64,000 nucleotides of DNA from Candidatus Zymogenaceae bacterium (GTDB lineage: Bacteria; Desulfobacterota; Zymogenia; Zymogenales; Zymogenaceae): positions 1 to 64,000 of the forward strand of contig JAFGAS010000059.1 of NCBI GenBank assembly GCA_016933535.1, in the 5' to 3' direction. The notes beneath the pieces are model-generated. The model did no database searches and was not told where the DNA came from. It was given only the letters and a program-made list of their open reading frames with translations. Below, piece after piece: positions 52,781 to 60,736 of the stretch. Position 1 is the stretch's first letter; each line of letters opens with the position of its first letter. A program made the position numbers and the translations under genes.

Positions 52781-53581
52781 TCAGGTTGTCAGAGAACCCT
52801 TGAGAGAGGAGATAAAGGACTCCACCTCTTCCAGCATTCTCCCCTCGTCGCCGCCGTGTTGCTCAATCAGGCTCACGAGGGCGCTTCCCACCACCACCCC
52901 GTCGGCGACGGCGCCGACCCTCCGGGCCGTTTCGGGATCGGCTATTCCAAACCCTACCGCCACGGGCAGATCGGTGATATCCCTGACGGCCGATATCCGC
53001 TCTTCCAGATCGGCGGGCAGGCTGTTTCTCGCGCCGGTCACCCCCGTCACTGATATATAGTAGAGAAAACCGGAGGCGTCCGCAACAATTCTCCCCAGAC
53101 GTCGGCCGCCGCTCACCGGAGAGACGAGGTTAATGAAATCGATGCCTGCCGGATCGGTGTGCCGTCTGATCTCGCCGGCCTCCTCGAAGGGGAGATCGAC
53201 GATCAGCAGGCCGTCGATCCCCGCCCGACGGGCCCGGTCGGCGAATCCGGCCGGCCCGTATTTCATGATCGGATTGAAGTATCCGAAGAGGACCAGCGGC
53301 GTTGAGAGGCGCGGCCCGACCTCCCCGATCATGTCCAGGATGCCGGCCAGCGTCGTCCCGCTCTTGAGCGAGCGCACCTGTGCCCGCTGGATCGTCGGCC
53401 CGTCGGCCGTCGGGTCGGAAAAGGGGACCCCGATTTCGATGATATCGGCCCCGGCCCGGCCGACGGCCAGAAGGAGCCTCTCCGTGACGGCAAGGCTCGG
53501 ATCACCGGCCGTGAGGTAGACAATAAGGGCCTTCTGTCCGTTAGATTTCAGCCTCTGAAATGTGTCGCCGATTCTGCTCAT
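52781..53581 (-). CDS. trpA: Tryptophan synthase alpha chain
   Basis: This enzyme of 266 residues cleaves indole-3-glycerol phosphate to indole for TrpB. The catalytic Glu is in [11 protein letters not shown] and the Asp in [10 protein letters not shown] and [16 protein letters not shown] and V-V-G-S-A-L-V bind phosphate. The ATG at 53581 overlaps the trpB stop by 4 bases. A longer reading into trpB is not used. It is the last gene of the trp operon. Confidence 0.96.
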   Translation of the reverse strand: MSRIGDTFQRLKSNGQKALIVYLTAGDPSLAVTERLLLAVGRAGADIIEIGVPFSDPTADGPTIQRAQVRSLKSGTTLAGILDMIGEVGPRLSTPLVLFGYFNPIMKYGPAGFADRARRAGIDGLLIVDLPFEEAGEIRRHTDPAGIDFINLVSPVSGGRRLGRIVADASGFLYYISVTGVTGARNSLPADLEERISAVRDITDLPVAVGFGIADPETARRVGAVADGVVVGSALVSLIEQHGGDEGRMLEEVESFISSLKGSLTT

Positions 53582-54771
53582 CTGAGGGTTTCCTCCATGA
53601 GGGAGGCGATCGTGTTTATGTCCTTGTCGCCTCGTCCGGAAAGGTTGACGATGATGTTGCCCCCCTTGCCGATGTCCGGGGCGATGCAGACGGCCGCCGC
53701 CACCGCGTGGGCGCTTTCCAGCGCGGGAATGATCCCTTCGAGCCGCGTGAGGGTATGGAAGGCCTCGACGGCGGCATTGTCGTCCACGGCCCGATAGGAG
53801 ACCCGCCCGCTGTCTGCAAACAGGCTGTGCTCCGGCCCCACCCCGGGATAGTCCAGGCCGGCGGAGATCGAGTGGGTCTCGGTTATCTGGCCGTGCTCGT
53901 CCTGCAACACATAGGTCTTGGCGCCGTGCAGCACCCCGACGCTCCCGCCGCAGATCGATGCGGCATGTCGCGACGACGCGATACCGTCGCCGGCGGCCTC
54001 GACCCCGATCATGGCCACGTCGTCGCCCACAAAGGGATAGAAGAGCCCCATAGCGTTGGATCCGCCCCCGACGCAGGCCACCAGGCAGTCGGGGAGGCGG
54101 CCGATGGCCTGTTTGATCTGGCGCTTGGCCTCTCGTCCGATGACGGCCTGGAAGTCCCGCACGATCATGGGGTAGGGGTGCGGACCGGCCACGGTGCCGA
54201 TTATGTAGAAGGTGTCCCGGACGGTGGAGACCCAGTCGCGCATTGCCTCGTTCATGGCATCTTTGAGGGTGGCCGAGCCGGAATCGACGGGTCGGACCCC
54301 GGCCCCCAAAAGCTTCATACGAAAGACGTTGAGGGACTGGCGCTGGATATCGGTTGTACCCATGAAGACCTCGCACGACAAGCCGAAAAGGGCCGCCGCC
54401 GTGGCGGTGGCCACCCCGTGTTGGCCCGCGCCGGTTTCGGCGATGAGCCGCGACTTGCCCATGCGGCGCGCGAGGATAGCCTGTCCCAGCGTGTTGTTAA
54501 TCTTGTGGGCGCCGGTGTGGCAGAGGTCCTCGCGTTTGAGCCAAATGCGCGCCCCGCCGGCATGTTCGGTAAGCCGGCGGGCGGGCCAGAGGGGGGTGGG
54601 CCTGCCCGCGTATTTCGCCAGGTAGGGGCCGATCTCCGAAAACAATCGCCTTTCCCGTTTCTCCCGCCTATAGGACTGTTCCAACTCGATCAGGGCGGGC
54701 ATCAGCGTTTCCGCCACATACCGGCCCCCGTATTGGCCGAAGTGTCCGCGGGCGTCAGGATATCTTGTCAT
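53578..54771 (-). CDS. trpB: Tryptophan synthase beta chain
   Basis: This PLP enzyme of 397 residues joins indole and serine. [12 protein letters not shown] opens it, the PLP Lys is in [13 protein letters not shown], and [10 protein letters not shown] and [10 protein letters not shown] are intact. It is of the TrpB1 type, which works with TrpA. The ATG at 54771 lies inside the trpF end (17-base overlap). Confidence 0.96.
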   Translation of the reverse strand: MTRYPDARGHFGQYGGRYVAETLMPALIELEQSYRREKRERRLFSEIGPYLAKYAGRPTPLWPARRLTEHAGGARIWLKREDLCHTGAHKINNTLGQAILARRMGKSRLIAETGAGQHGVATATAAALFGLSCEVFMGTTDIQRQSLNVFRMKLLGAGVRPVDSGSATLKDAMNEAMRDWVSTVRDTFYIIGTVAGPHPYPMIVRDFQAVIGREAKRQIKQAIGRLPDCLVACVGGGSNAMGLFYPFVGDDVAMIGVEAAGDGIASSRHAASICGGSVGVLHGAKTYVLQDEHGQITETHSISAGLDYPGVGPEHSLFADSGRVSYRAVDDNAAVEAFHTLTRLEGIIPALESAHAVAAAVCIAPDIGKGGNIIVNLSGRGDKDINTIASLMEETLR

Positions 54772-55399
54772 GGGTCGTGCCTCCATAGCTGCGTGCCGCC
54801 TGGATGAAGCGGCGTATCTTGATATGGTCCTTGATTCCCGGGCTCTCTTCCACCCCCGAGGCCACGTCGACACCGTAAGGCCGTAAGCGGCCGACGACGT
54901 TCCCGACGTTCTGGGGCGTCAGGCCGCCGGCGATAATGATCCGGCCTGCGCCGATATCCTCGTCCAGAAGGTCCCAGTCGAAAGGGACGCCGGTGCCGCC
55001 GTAGGCACCGGGGGCAAACGAGTCCAGCACAAAGGTGGTGCCGGAGGGGTAGACGGCCAGCGACCGAAGGTCGCAGCTTTCCCTCACGCGGACGGCCCGG
55101 ATGACGGGGAACGGGGCATCGGCCAGAAAATCGGCCGGTTCGTCTCCGGAAAGTTGCACGGCCGTAAGCCCGCATCGATGAACCGTTTCGACGATGAACT
55201 CCCGGTCCCGGTTCACGAAGACGCCGACCCGGGCGACGAACGGGGATATCTCCCGACAGATCATTCGGGCGTTCCCGGGGGAGATATAGCGGGGGCTCTC
55301 GGGGTAAAAGACGAACCCGAGGGCGTCGGCCCCGGCTCCCTCGGCGGCCAGCGCGTCGGCGAGCCTGGTGATGCCGCATATCTTTACACGTACCGACAT
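54755..55399 (-). CDS. trpF: Phosphoribosylanthranilate isomerase
   Basis: This (beta/alpha)8 enzyme of 214 residues converts phosphoribosylanthranilate to CdRP. It starts [10 protein letters not shown] with the catalytic Cys, and contains [13 protein letters not shown] and the phosphate loop near I-I-A-G-G-L-T-P. The Asp acid lies in V-D-V-A-S-G-V-E. The ATG at 55399 follows trpC by 10 bases. Confidence 0.95.
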   Translation of the reverse strand: MSVRVKICGITRLADALAAEGAGADALGFVFYPESPRYISPGNARMICREISPFVARVGVFVNRDREFIVETVHRCGLTAVQLSGDEPADFLADAPFPVIRAVRVRESCDLRSLAVYPSGTTFVLDSFAPGAYGGTGVPFDWDLLDEDIGAGRIIIAGGLTPQNVGNVVGRLRPYGVDVASGVEESPGIKDHIKIRRFIQAARSYGGTTHDKIS

Positions 55400-55409
55400 G
55401 ATGACCTCC

Positions 55410-56264
55410 CTATAATGTCTCGGTGCCCGGTCTTTGTGCCAGTTGGCCAAGCGTCCGGCCCATGTCGCCGATATCGGGTATCCGCATGAGCGTCTCCCCG
55501 ATGAGAAAGGAACGGATGCCTGCCCGCGCGCACTCATCGATGTCGGCGCGTGAGCGGATACCGCTCATGGCCACCGGGGTGACCTCGTCGGGGATGTGCC
55601 GGCTCAGGCGCACGGCCGTATCCCGGTCGACGCCAAACGTCTCGAGATTCCGATTGTTTATCCCGATTGTGTCGGCCCCCGCCGAAAGCGCCGTCTCAAG
55701 CTCATGTTGGGTATTTATCTCCACGAGGGCGTCCATGCCCAGGTCGCGGGCCACCCCGATGAGATCGGCAAGGAGCCCCGGCTGGACGATCTTGACGATC
55801 AAGAGGAGGGCATCGGCGCCCAACACCCGGGACTCGTATACCTGATACGGGTCGACGATAAAGTCCTTTCTCAGAAGCGGCAGGCCTACCGCGGTGCGCA
55901 CCTGCTCCAGATACGCGGGATCCCCAAGGAAGAAGTCCGGCTCCGTGAGTACGGAAAGGGCGGCCGCGCCGTTTTGTGCAAGGCAGCGCGCCAGCTCTGC
56001 GGGGCGAAAATCACTTCTGATGACGCCCCGGGAGGGGCTTGCCTTTTTCAGCTCCGCGACGACGGCCACGTCCGTTTTCCCGGGGGATACGGCGGCGCGA
56101 AACTCCCTCGGGGGTTCGAGGTCGTCTATTCGGCTCAGAAGATCCCGCACGGTGGTCAGGCGCTTTGCGTCCCGGATGTGCCGCCGCCGGGCCTCGACGA
56201 TCCGCCGGAGGATCGGAGTCGAGTCGGTTGTGTGAGTTGTGCTCATTGATGTCGGCCTCCTCAT
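55410..56264 (-). CDS. trpC: Indole-3-glycerol phosphate synthase
   Basis: This enzyme of 284 residues closes the indole ring from CdRP. V-A-V-V-A-E-L-K-K-A-S-P-S-R-G holds the catalytic Lys and Glu. Further Lys in L-R-K-D-F-I-V and I-G-I-N-N-R-N-L-E-T-F are present. The ATG at 56264 overlaps the trpD stop (ATGA); a second ATG lies 18 bases inside. TrpC and TrpF are separate genes here, not fused as in E. coli. Confidence 0.95.
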   Translation of the reverse strand: MRRPTSMSTTHTTDSTPILRRIVEARRRHIRDAKRLTTVRDLLSRIDDLEPPREFRAAVSPGKTDVAVVAELKKASPSRGVIRSDFRPAELARCLAQNGAAALSVLTEPDFFLGDPAYLEQVRTAVGLPLLRKDFIVDPYQVYESRVLGADALLLIVKIVQPGLLADLIGVARDLGMDALVEINTQHELETALSAGADTIGINNRNLETFGVDRDTAVRLSRHIPDEVTPVAMSGIRSRADIDECARAGIRSFLIGETLMRIPDIGDMGRTLGQLAQRPGTETL

Positions 56265-57289
56265 GCGCTAGTCGGTGCGGCTGTAAAATCCCGCAGTGCA
56301 TACAGCTTTCGATAGGCCGCGCCACTGTCCACGGATTCTTCGGCCTTAGCGAGCCCCGCCTCAAGGTCGGCGGCCACCCCGCTGACCATCAGACCCGCGG
56401 CGGCATTGAGCAGCGTCACGTCCCGTTTCGGACCTCGCAGCCCCCTGAGCAGATCCTCGATGATTTGGGCGTTTTCGGCGGGCGTTCCGCCCATGAGATC
56501 CTCGACGCGCGAGATAGTTATCCCGTATCGCTCGGGGTTAAGGATAAATTCATCGATCATGCCGTCGTGAACGTACGAGACGCTGGTGGGCCCGGCGGTG
56601 GTGATCTCATCCAGTCCGTCCCCGTGGACGATCATCGCCCGTTTGGTCCCGAGCGTGATGAGCGCCTCGGCTATCACGTGGCAGAGGGCGGGGTCGTAGA
56701 CCCCCAATAGCTGGGCCTCGGCGCCGGCGGGGTTGGTAAGAGGCCCCAGGATGTTAAAAATAGTACGAAACCCCAGCTCTTTGCGCGGCTCGCTTACGTG
56801 TTTCATGGCCGCGTGCAGCCTCGGTGCAAACAGGAACCCGATGCCGACCTCTTCGATACACCGTTTTACCCGTTCGGGCTCAATGGTGATATCCACGCCG
56901 AGGGCCTCCAGCACGTCGGCGCTTCCCGACCGGCTTGATACTCCCCGGTTGCCGTGTTTTGCTACGCGGGCGCCGGCGCCCGCCGCCACGAAGGCCGCCG
57001 CCGTCGAGATGTTAAACGTCCGGCTTGAGTCACCGCCCGTCCCGCAGGTATCCAAAAGGCAGTTGCCGTTGGACGGCCGGGGTGATATCCTCACGGCCCT
57101 TTTTCTCATGGCCGCCGCGGCGCCGGCGATCTCCTGGACCGTCTCGCCCTTCAGCCGGAGCCCGGTCACAAACGCGCCGATCTGAGCCGGTGAGGCCCGG
57201 CCGGTCATGATATACTCCATGGCCGTCTCCATTTCGTTAAAGGAGAGGTCCTGGGCGTCGGCTACCTTCTCCAAAAGGAACTTAATCAT
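56261..57289 (-). CDS. trpD: Anthranilate phosphoribosyltransferase
   Basis: This enzyme of 342 residues attaches phosphoribosyl to anthranilate. The PRPP motif is C-G-T-G-G-D-S-S-R-T-F-N-I-S-T. K-H-G-N-R-G-V-S-S and V-H-G-D-G-L-D-E-I are typical. It is not fused to TrpG. It overlaps trpG by 8 bases and trpC by 4. Confidence 0.96.
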   Translation of the reverse strand: MIKFLLEKVADAQDLSFNEMETAMEYIMTGRASPAQIGAFVTGLRLKGETVQEIAGAAAAMRKRAVRISPRPSNGNCLLDTCGTGGDSSRTFNISTAAAFVAAGAGARVAKHGNRGVSSRSGSADVLEALGVDITIEPERVKRCIEEVGIGFLFAPRLHAAMKHVSEPRKELGFRTIFNILGPLTNPAGAEAQLLGVYDPALCHVIAEALITLGTKRAMIVHGDGLDEITTAGPTSVSYVHDGMIDEFILNPERYGITISRVEDLMGGTPAENAQIIEDLLRGLRGPKRDVTLLNAAAGLMVSGVAADLEAGLAKAEESVDSGAAYRKLYALRDFTAAPTSA

Positions 57290-57857
57290 GAGTGCCTCCC
57301 ATTAATAAAAAGTTTTTAAGTATTTGTCTTCCGTGCTCGGTCATGATCGACTCGGGATGAAACTGTATGCCGAAAACGGGGCGCTGCCGATGCCGCACGG
57401 CCATGATCTCCTCGTCGTCGGTCGTTGCCGTGACCTCAAGGCAATCGGGAACCGAATGGGGATCGATAACCAGCGAGTGATAGCGTGCGGCACAAAAGGG
57501 CCTGGGGATATCCGTGAAAATGTCCCCCCGGTCGTGGTAGACGGGCGAACACTTGCCGTGCATGATCCGCTTTGCCCTGATGATCCGGGCGCCGAAGGCG
57601 GCCCCGATGGCCTGATGGCCAAGACATACCCCGAGGATGGGCGCCCATGTGCATTGCCTGATCAGGTCTATCGAGACCCCGGCGTCCTGCGGAATGCCGG
57701 GACCGGGGGAGATCACGATGTATTCGGGAGAGAGCTCCCGGGCCCGGTCGGCGGTTATCGCGTCGTTGCGGAAGACCGCGGGCGTCGTGCCCATCTCTCC
57801 GAGGTACTGGACGAGATTATAGGTAAACGAGTCGTAATTATCGATCACCAGGATCAT
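57282..57857 (-). CDS. trpG: Anthranilate synthase glutaminase component
   Basis: This is a class I glutamine amidotransferase of 191 residues. V-I-D-N-Y-D-S-F-T-Y-N-L-V-Q-Y-L opens it. The triad is Cys in G-V-C-L-G-H-Q-A-I-G and His/Glu in Q-F-H-P-E-S-I. It supplies ammonia to TrpE; such subunits may also serve PabA function. It starts 10 bases after trpE. Confidence 0.96.
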   Translation of the reverse strand: MILVIDNYDSFTYNLVQYLGEMGTTPAVFRNDAITADRARELSPEYIVISPGPGIPQDAGVSIDLIRQCTWAPILGVCLGHQAIGAAFGARIIRAKRIMHGKCSPVYHDRGDIFTDIPRPFCAARYHSLVIDPHSVPDCLEVTATTDDEEIMAVRHRQRPVFGIQFHPESIMTEHGRQILKNFLLMGGTHD

Positions 57858-57867
57858 TGAAATCCTC

Positions 57868-59358
57868 CTATCTATACGCCATATTATCGGTAGCCATCTC
57901 GATGGCCTTGATCATACCCCTGGCCTTATCGGCGGTTTCCTGGAATTCCCTCTCGGGATCGGAGTCGTAGACGATCCCGGCGCCGGCCTGGAGGTAGACC
58001 GATCCGTTCTTGATCACCATGGTGCGAATGGTGATGCACATGTCCATGTTCCCCGAGAAACCGATATATCCCACAGAGCCGCCGTAGGGCCCCCGACGAT
58101 AAGGCTCCAGTTCGTCGATGATCTCCATGGCGCGAATCTTCGGCGCCCCGGTCAGGGTGCCGGCGGGAAAGGCGGCCCGCAGTACGTCGAATGCGTCCTT
58201 GCCTTTGATGAGTCTTCCCTCTATGTCCGATGCTATGTGCATCACGTGGGAATACTTCTCAACCCGCATCAGTTCCTTGACGCCGACACTGCCGAATTCG
58301 GATACCCGCCCGAGGTCGTTTCTCCCCAGGTCCACGAGCATGATATGCTCGGCCAGCTCCTTGGGATCGGCCAGGAGCTCTCTGGCCAACCGATCGTCCT
58401 CGGCCGGACTCTTTCCCCTGGGCCGGGTGCCGGCGATGGGCCGTATCTCGACTTTTCCCCGGTCGAGCCGCACGAGGACCTCTGGGGACGAGCCGACGAG
58501 GGTTACCGCGTCGAATTTCAGGTAAAAGAGATAGGGGGAGGGGTTGACGCTCCTCAGCGCGCGGTAGAGATCGAAAGAGTCGGCGGTTGTCTTGACCTCC
58601 AGGCGCCGGGAAAGCACGACCTGGATGATGTCGCCGCTTTCGATGTATTCCTTACCGCGGGCGACGGCCCTGAGAAAGTCCTCTTTTTCGGTTGGGGATA
58701 CCGGCGGCGGCACGTCGGGCGGCCTCTTGTCCGCCGATGCGCCGGCCCGGAGCGGGCGGGCCAGGCGCCCCTGTATTGCGTCTATCTGCCGGGCCGCCTC
58801 TTCATACGAAGAGGCCGGGTCCGTGTCTTCTTCGAGGAAGATATTGACCACCACCTTGATGGTATTTTTGACGTTGTCGAAGATGACGACCGTATGGGCG
58901 ATCATAAAATACATATCGTAAACCATGAGGTCATCGGGCCCCTTTTCGTGAAGACGCTCCATGAATCGGACCATGTCATATCCGATATACCCGACGGCGC
59001 CGCCGAAAAAACGGGGCAGACCCTCGACCTCCACCGTCCGGTATTGTCCCATGAACTCCCGCAGCTTTTCGAGGGGATCGTCAACCCGACCCTCGAAGAT
59101 CGTCCGTCCGATGCGCTTGATCTCGACAAATTGTCCGCGGCAGCGAAAGACGATACAGGGGCCGATGCCGATGAAGCTGAACCGTCCCCATTTTTCTCCC
59201 CCCTGTACGCTTTCGAGAAGAAAGGCGTGGTAGGGGCCGTCCAGTTTCCTGAACGCGCTGACGGGTGTCTCCATATCGGCGAGAAACTCCCGGTAGACCG
59301 GGATAAGGTTACCTGTCCGGGAAAGCCGCTTGAATTCCGAGAACGACGGGGTGAGCAT
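57868..59358 (-). CDS. trpE: Anthranilate synthase component I
   Basis: This enzyme of 496 residues converts chorismate and ammonia to anthranilate. The N-terminal domain has F-L-L-E-S-V, the Trp-binding L-L-E-S element of feedback inhibition. The catalytic part has I-R-P-I-A-G-T-R-P-R-G, H-I-M-L-V-D-L-G-R-N-D and P-A-G-T-L-T-G-A-P-K-I-R-A. It starts 18 bases after the T-run of attenuator hairpin 2, behind AGGAGG. It is the first structural gene of the operon, regulated by the leader upstream. Confidence 0.96.
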   Translation of the reverse strand: MLTPSFSEFKRLSRTGNLIPVYREFLADMETPVSAFRKLDGPYHAFLLESVQGGEKWGRFSFIGIGPCIVFRCRGQFVEIKRIGRTIFEGRVDDPLEKLREFMGQYRTVEVEGLPRFFGGAVGYIGYDMVRFMERLHEKGPDDLMVYDMYFMIAHTVVIFDNVKNTIKVVVNIFLEEDTDPASSYEEAARQIDAIQGRLARPLRAGASADKRPPDVPPPVSPTEKEDFLRAVARGKEYIESGDIIQVVLSRRLEVKTTADSFDLYRALRSVNPSPYLFYLKFDAVTLVGSSPEVLVRLDRGKVEIRPIAGTRPRGKSPAEDDRLARELLADPKELAEHIMLVDLGRNDLGRVSEFGSVGVKELMRVEKYSHVMHIASDIEGRLIKGKDAFDVLRAAFPAGTLTGAPKIRAMEIIDELEPYRRGPYGGSVGYIGFSGNMDMCITIRTMVIKNGSVYLQAGAGIVYDSDPEREFQETADKARGMIKAIEMATDNMAYR

Positions 59359-59376
59359 GACCGATACCTCCTTTTA

Positions 59377-59409
59377 CAAAAAAAGCCGCGGGGATAGTGA
59401 CCCGCGGCT
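59377..59409 (-). terminator. trp attenuator hairpin 2 (next to trpE)
   Basis: On the minus strand: AGCCGCGGG (59409 to 59401), loop TCACTATC, CCCGCGGCT, then seven T. A complete Rho-independent terminator ending 18 bases before the trpE start. Confidence 0.85.
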
Positions 59410-59417
59410 GAATAAAT

Positions 59418-59456
59418 AAAAAAAGGCCGCGGGTTTTGAGATTCACCCGCGGCCTC
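59418..59456 (-). terminator. trp attenuator hairpin 1
   Basis: On the minus strand: GGCCGCGGGT (59454 to 59445), loop of ten, ACCCGCGGCC (59434 to 59425), then seven T. It lies directly upstream of hairpin 2. The two stems share a CCGCGGG core, so arms of one could pair with the other. Confidence 0.88.
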
Positions 59457-59483
59457 TATTGTCTTATATATGGGTAGACGATA

Positions 59484-59579
59484 TTATTGGACGGACGAAC
59501 CTCCTCGTATGGTGTTACGCCACACCCACCAGTTACCGCTGGACACTACCCGAGATTGCATTGCGAACATCTCTTTCAT
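59484..59579 (-). CDS. trpL: trp leader peptide with Trp codons
   Basis: This is a 31-residue leader peptide, M-K-E-M-F-A-M-Q-S-R-V-V and later S-G-N-W-W-V-W-R-N, ending at a TAA at 59486-59484. Three Trp codons in four (TGG TGG GTG TGG) sit 27 bases upstream of the first terminator stem. Ribosome stalling at these codons would control attenuation, as in known trp leaders. Further in-frame ATGs at codons 4 and 7 are possible starts. The ribosome-binding site is weak. Confidence 0.85.
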   Translation of the reverse strand: MKEMFAMQSRVVSSGNWWVWRNTIRGGSSVQ

Positions 59580-59630
59580 GAGTGATTGACTCATTGCATG
59601 ACTATATATTATACACTTCTAACTTTGGCA

Positions 59631-59658
59631 ACTATACCACGATCCAATCGGCTGTCAA
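59631..59658 (-). promoter_or_regulatory. Sigma-70 promoter for the trp operon
   Basis: On the minus strand TTGACA (59658 to 59653), 16 bases, then TATAGT (59636 to 59631). It would start transcription near 59624, about 45 bases before trpL. No E. coli-type TrpR operator was recognised. Confidence 0.75.
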
Positions 59659-59991
59659 CCATTATTTTTGGCTCATCTCACATTTTATCAGAAAAGAAGG
59701 CTTTCCTGTTCCAGGCGGGCAATCCGGGACTTTTCTCGTCCCGAAATCCGGGTGATCGCGGGGCTGCGGTCAATGGAGCGTACGGTTTGCCTTCTAAACG
59801 ATCCCCATTCACGGCGGAAAGACAATATGTCTCCTCCATACTCATCTATCCATACAAAGGAGCCTCGCTATCCGGTATAATCCGCAAGATCGGCCGCCTG
59901 CGCCTTACCTTTCGCCTCCTTATGCCCGATTTTCAAAGACCGGTTGTCCCATCAATGACGCGAGGATAATGCCGCCGACCCGAATAGTGAC

Positions 59992-60012
59992 GGGGGCTCA
60001 ACGCCCCCCTTT
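59992..60012 (+). terminator. Terminator-like hairpin in the long intergenic region
   Basis: GGGGGC (59992-59997), loop TCAAC, GCCCCC (60003-60008), then C and TTT. A short T-run weakens the call. What transcript it would end is unclear. Confidence 0.35.
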
Positions 60013-60216
60013 GTCGGTTTGGCAGAAAGCCGGCCGGTATCGCTTTACCATGGGAATCTTACGACCCAAATCATATCAGGCACGCAGTAATAGTGGATAT
60101 TGTACGATGGACAAAATATCGTGTGTCCGTAAAACGGCCAAAAAAGTACTTGACGCAGTGAATATGCGATTATATACTGTGTTAGAAAAGTTATACTAAT
60201 GGATATTAATATTAAG

Positions 60217-60246
60217 TTAACTTAATGTGATAAAAACTGATATAAT
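60217..60246 (+). promoter_or_regulatory. Promoter candidate in AT-rich segment
   Basis: TTAACT at 60217-60222, 18 bases, then a perfect TATAAT at 60241-60246. It could drive a non-coding RNA or a long leader of the barrel gene. Confidence 0.35.
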
Positions 60247-60621
60247 TGAACAACTTCCGCACGCACCGGGATGTGAACAACGCCGTAGAGTAATGGTTAA
60301 TCTTTCCCCCCTTACTATGAAAAGGACGATCGGGATGTCCGGATAAGGGCTCTCATTTTATGCCAGAATTCTCGAATGTTCCCCGTGCGAAATAGTGGGC
60401 TGGGGACTGGGCAGGTGGGTATGCTGCCGTTGCGCCTCCTTTCCGGTATATGGACCCGGATCAGTATCGTCCTTCTTCCTTTCGGCCGTGTATCAATTCA
60501 CGGGAGGTGAAACGGGATCGTTTCATATTTGTAACATCCCCCGGAAATATCAAGCGCGGCCCTAAAACGATAGAAGGATAACATACCGTTATTATAGAGC
60601 TTTAAAAGAACTATTCGAAAA

Positions 60622-60652
60622 TGGACTTTTTGGTATAAAAAATGCTTATAAT
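60622..60652 (+). promoter_or_regulatory. Promoter candidate for the barrel-protein gene
   Basis: TGGACT at 60622-60627, 19 bases, then TATAAT at 60647-60652. The -10 box is perfect and the -35 box is moderate. It gives a leader of about 78 bases to the GTG at 60737. Confidence 0.45.
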
Positions 60653-60736
60653 GAACTCTGGTAGTTTTTATGCAACATGCCCTCTACTTGGATATATACG
60701 TAACATCTAACATACCTGCGGGAGGAATGCGCGACA

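Larger units (their letters stand above)
59660..60736. other. Long gene-free region between trp operon and the barrel protein
   Basis: About 1.08 kb with no convincing gene. Open frames here, the longest at 59586-59969 (+), lack ribosome-binding sites and family patterns. It holds a terminator-like hairpin (59992-60012) and two promoter candidates (60217-60246 and 60622-60652). The stretch 60180-60260 is strongly AT-rich (TTAATATTAAGTTAACTTAA). No known riboswitch or RNA gene could be recognised. Confidence 0.4.

Noticed and set aside
53582-54376. N-terminal extension of trpA
   Set aside because: It runs antisense to no gene but lies inside trpB in another frame, and its composition is Arg/Gly noise. 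TrpA begins at 53581.
59586-59969. 127-codon open frame upstream of the trp promoter
   Set aside because: It has no ribosome-binding site or family features and begins within the trp promoter and leader region of the other strand.
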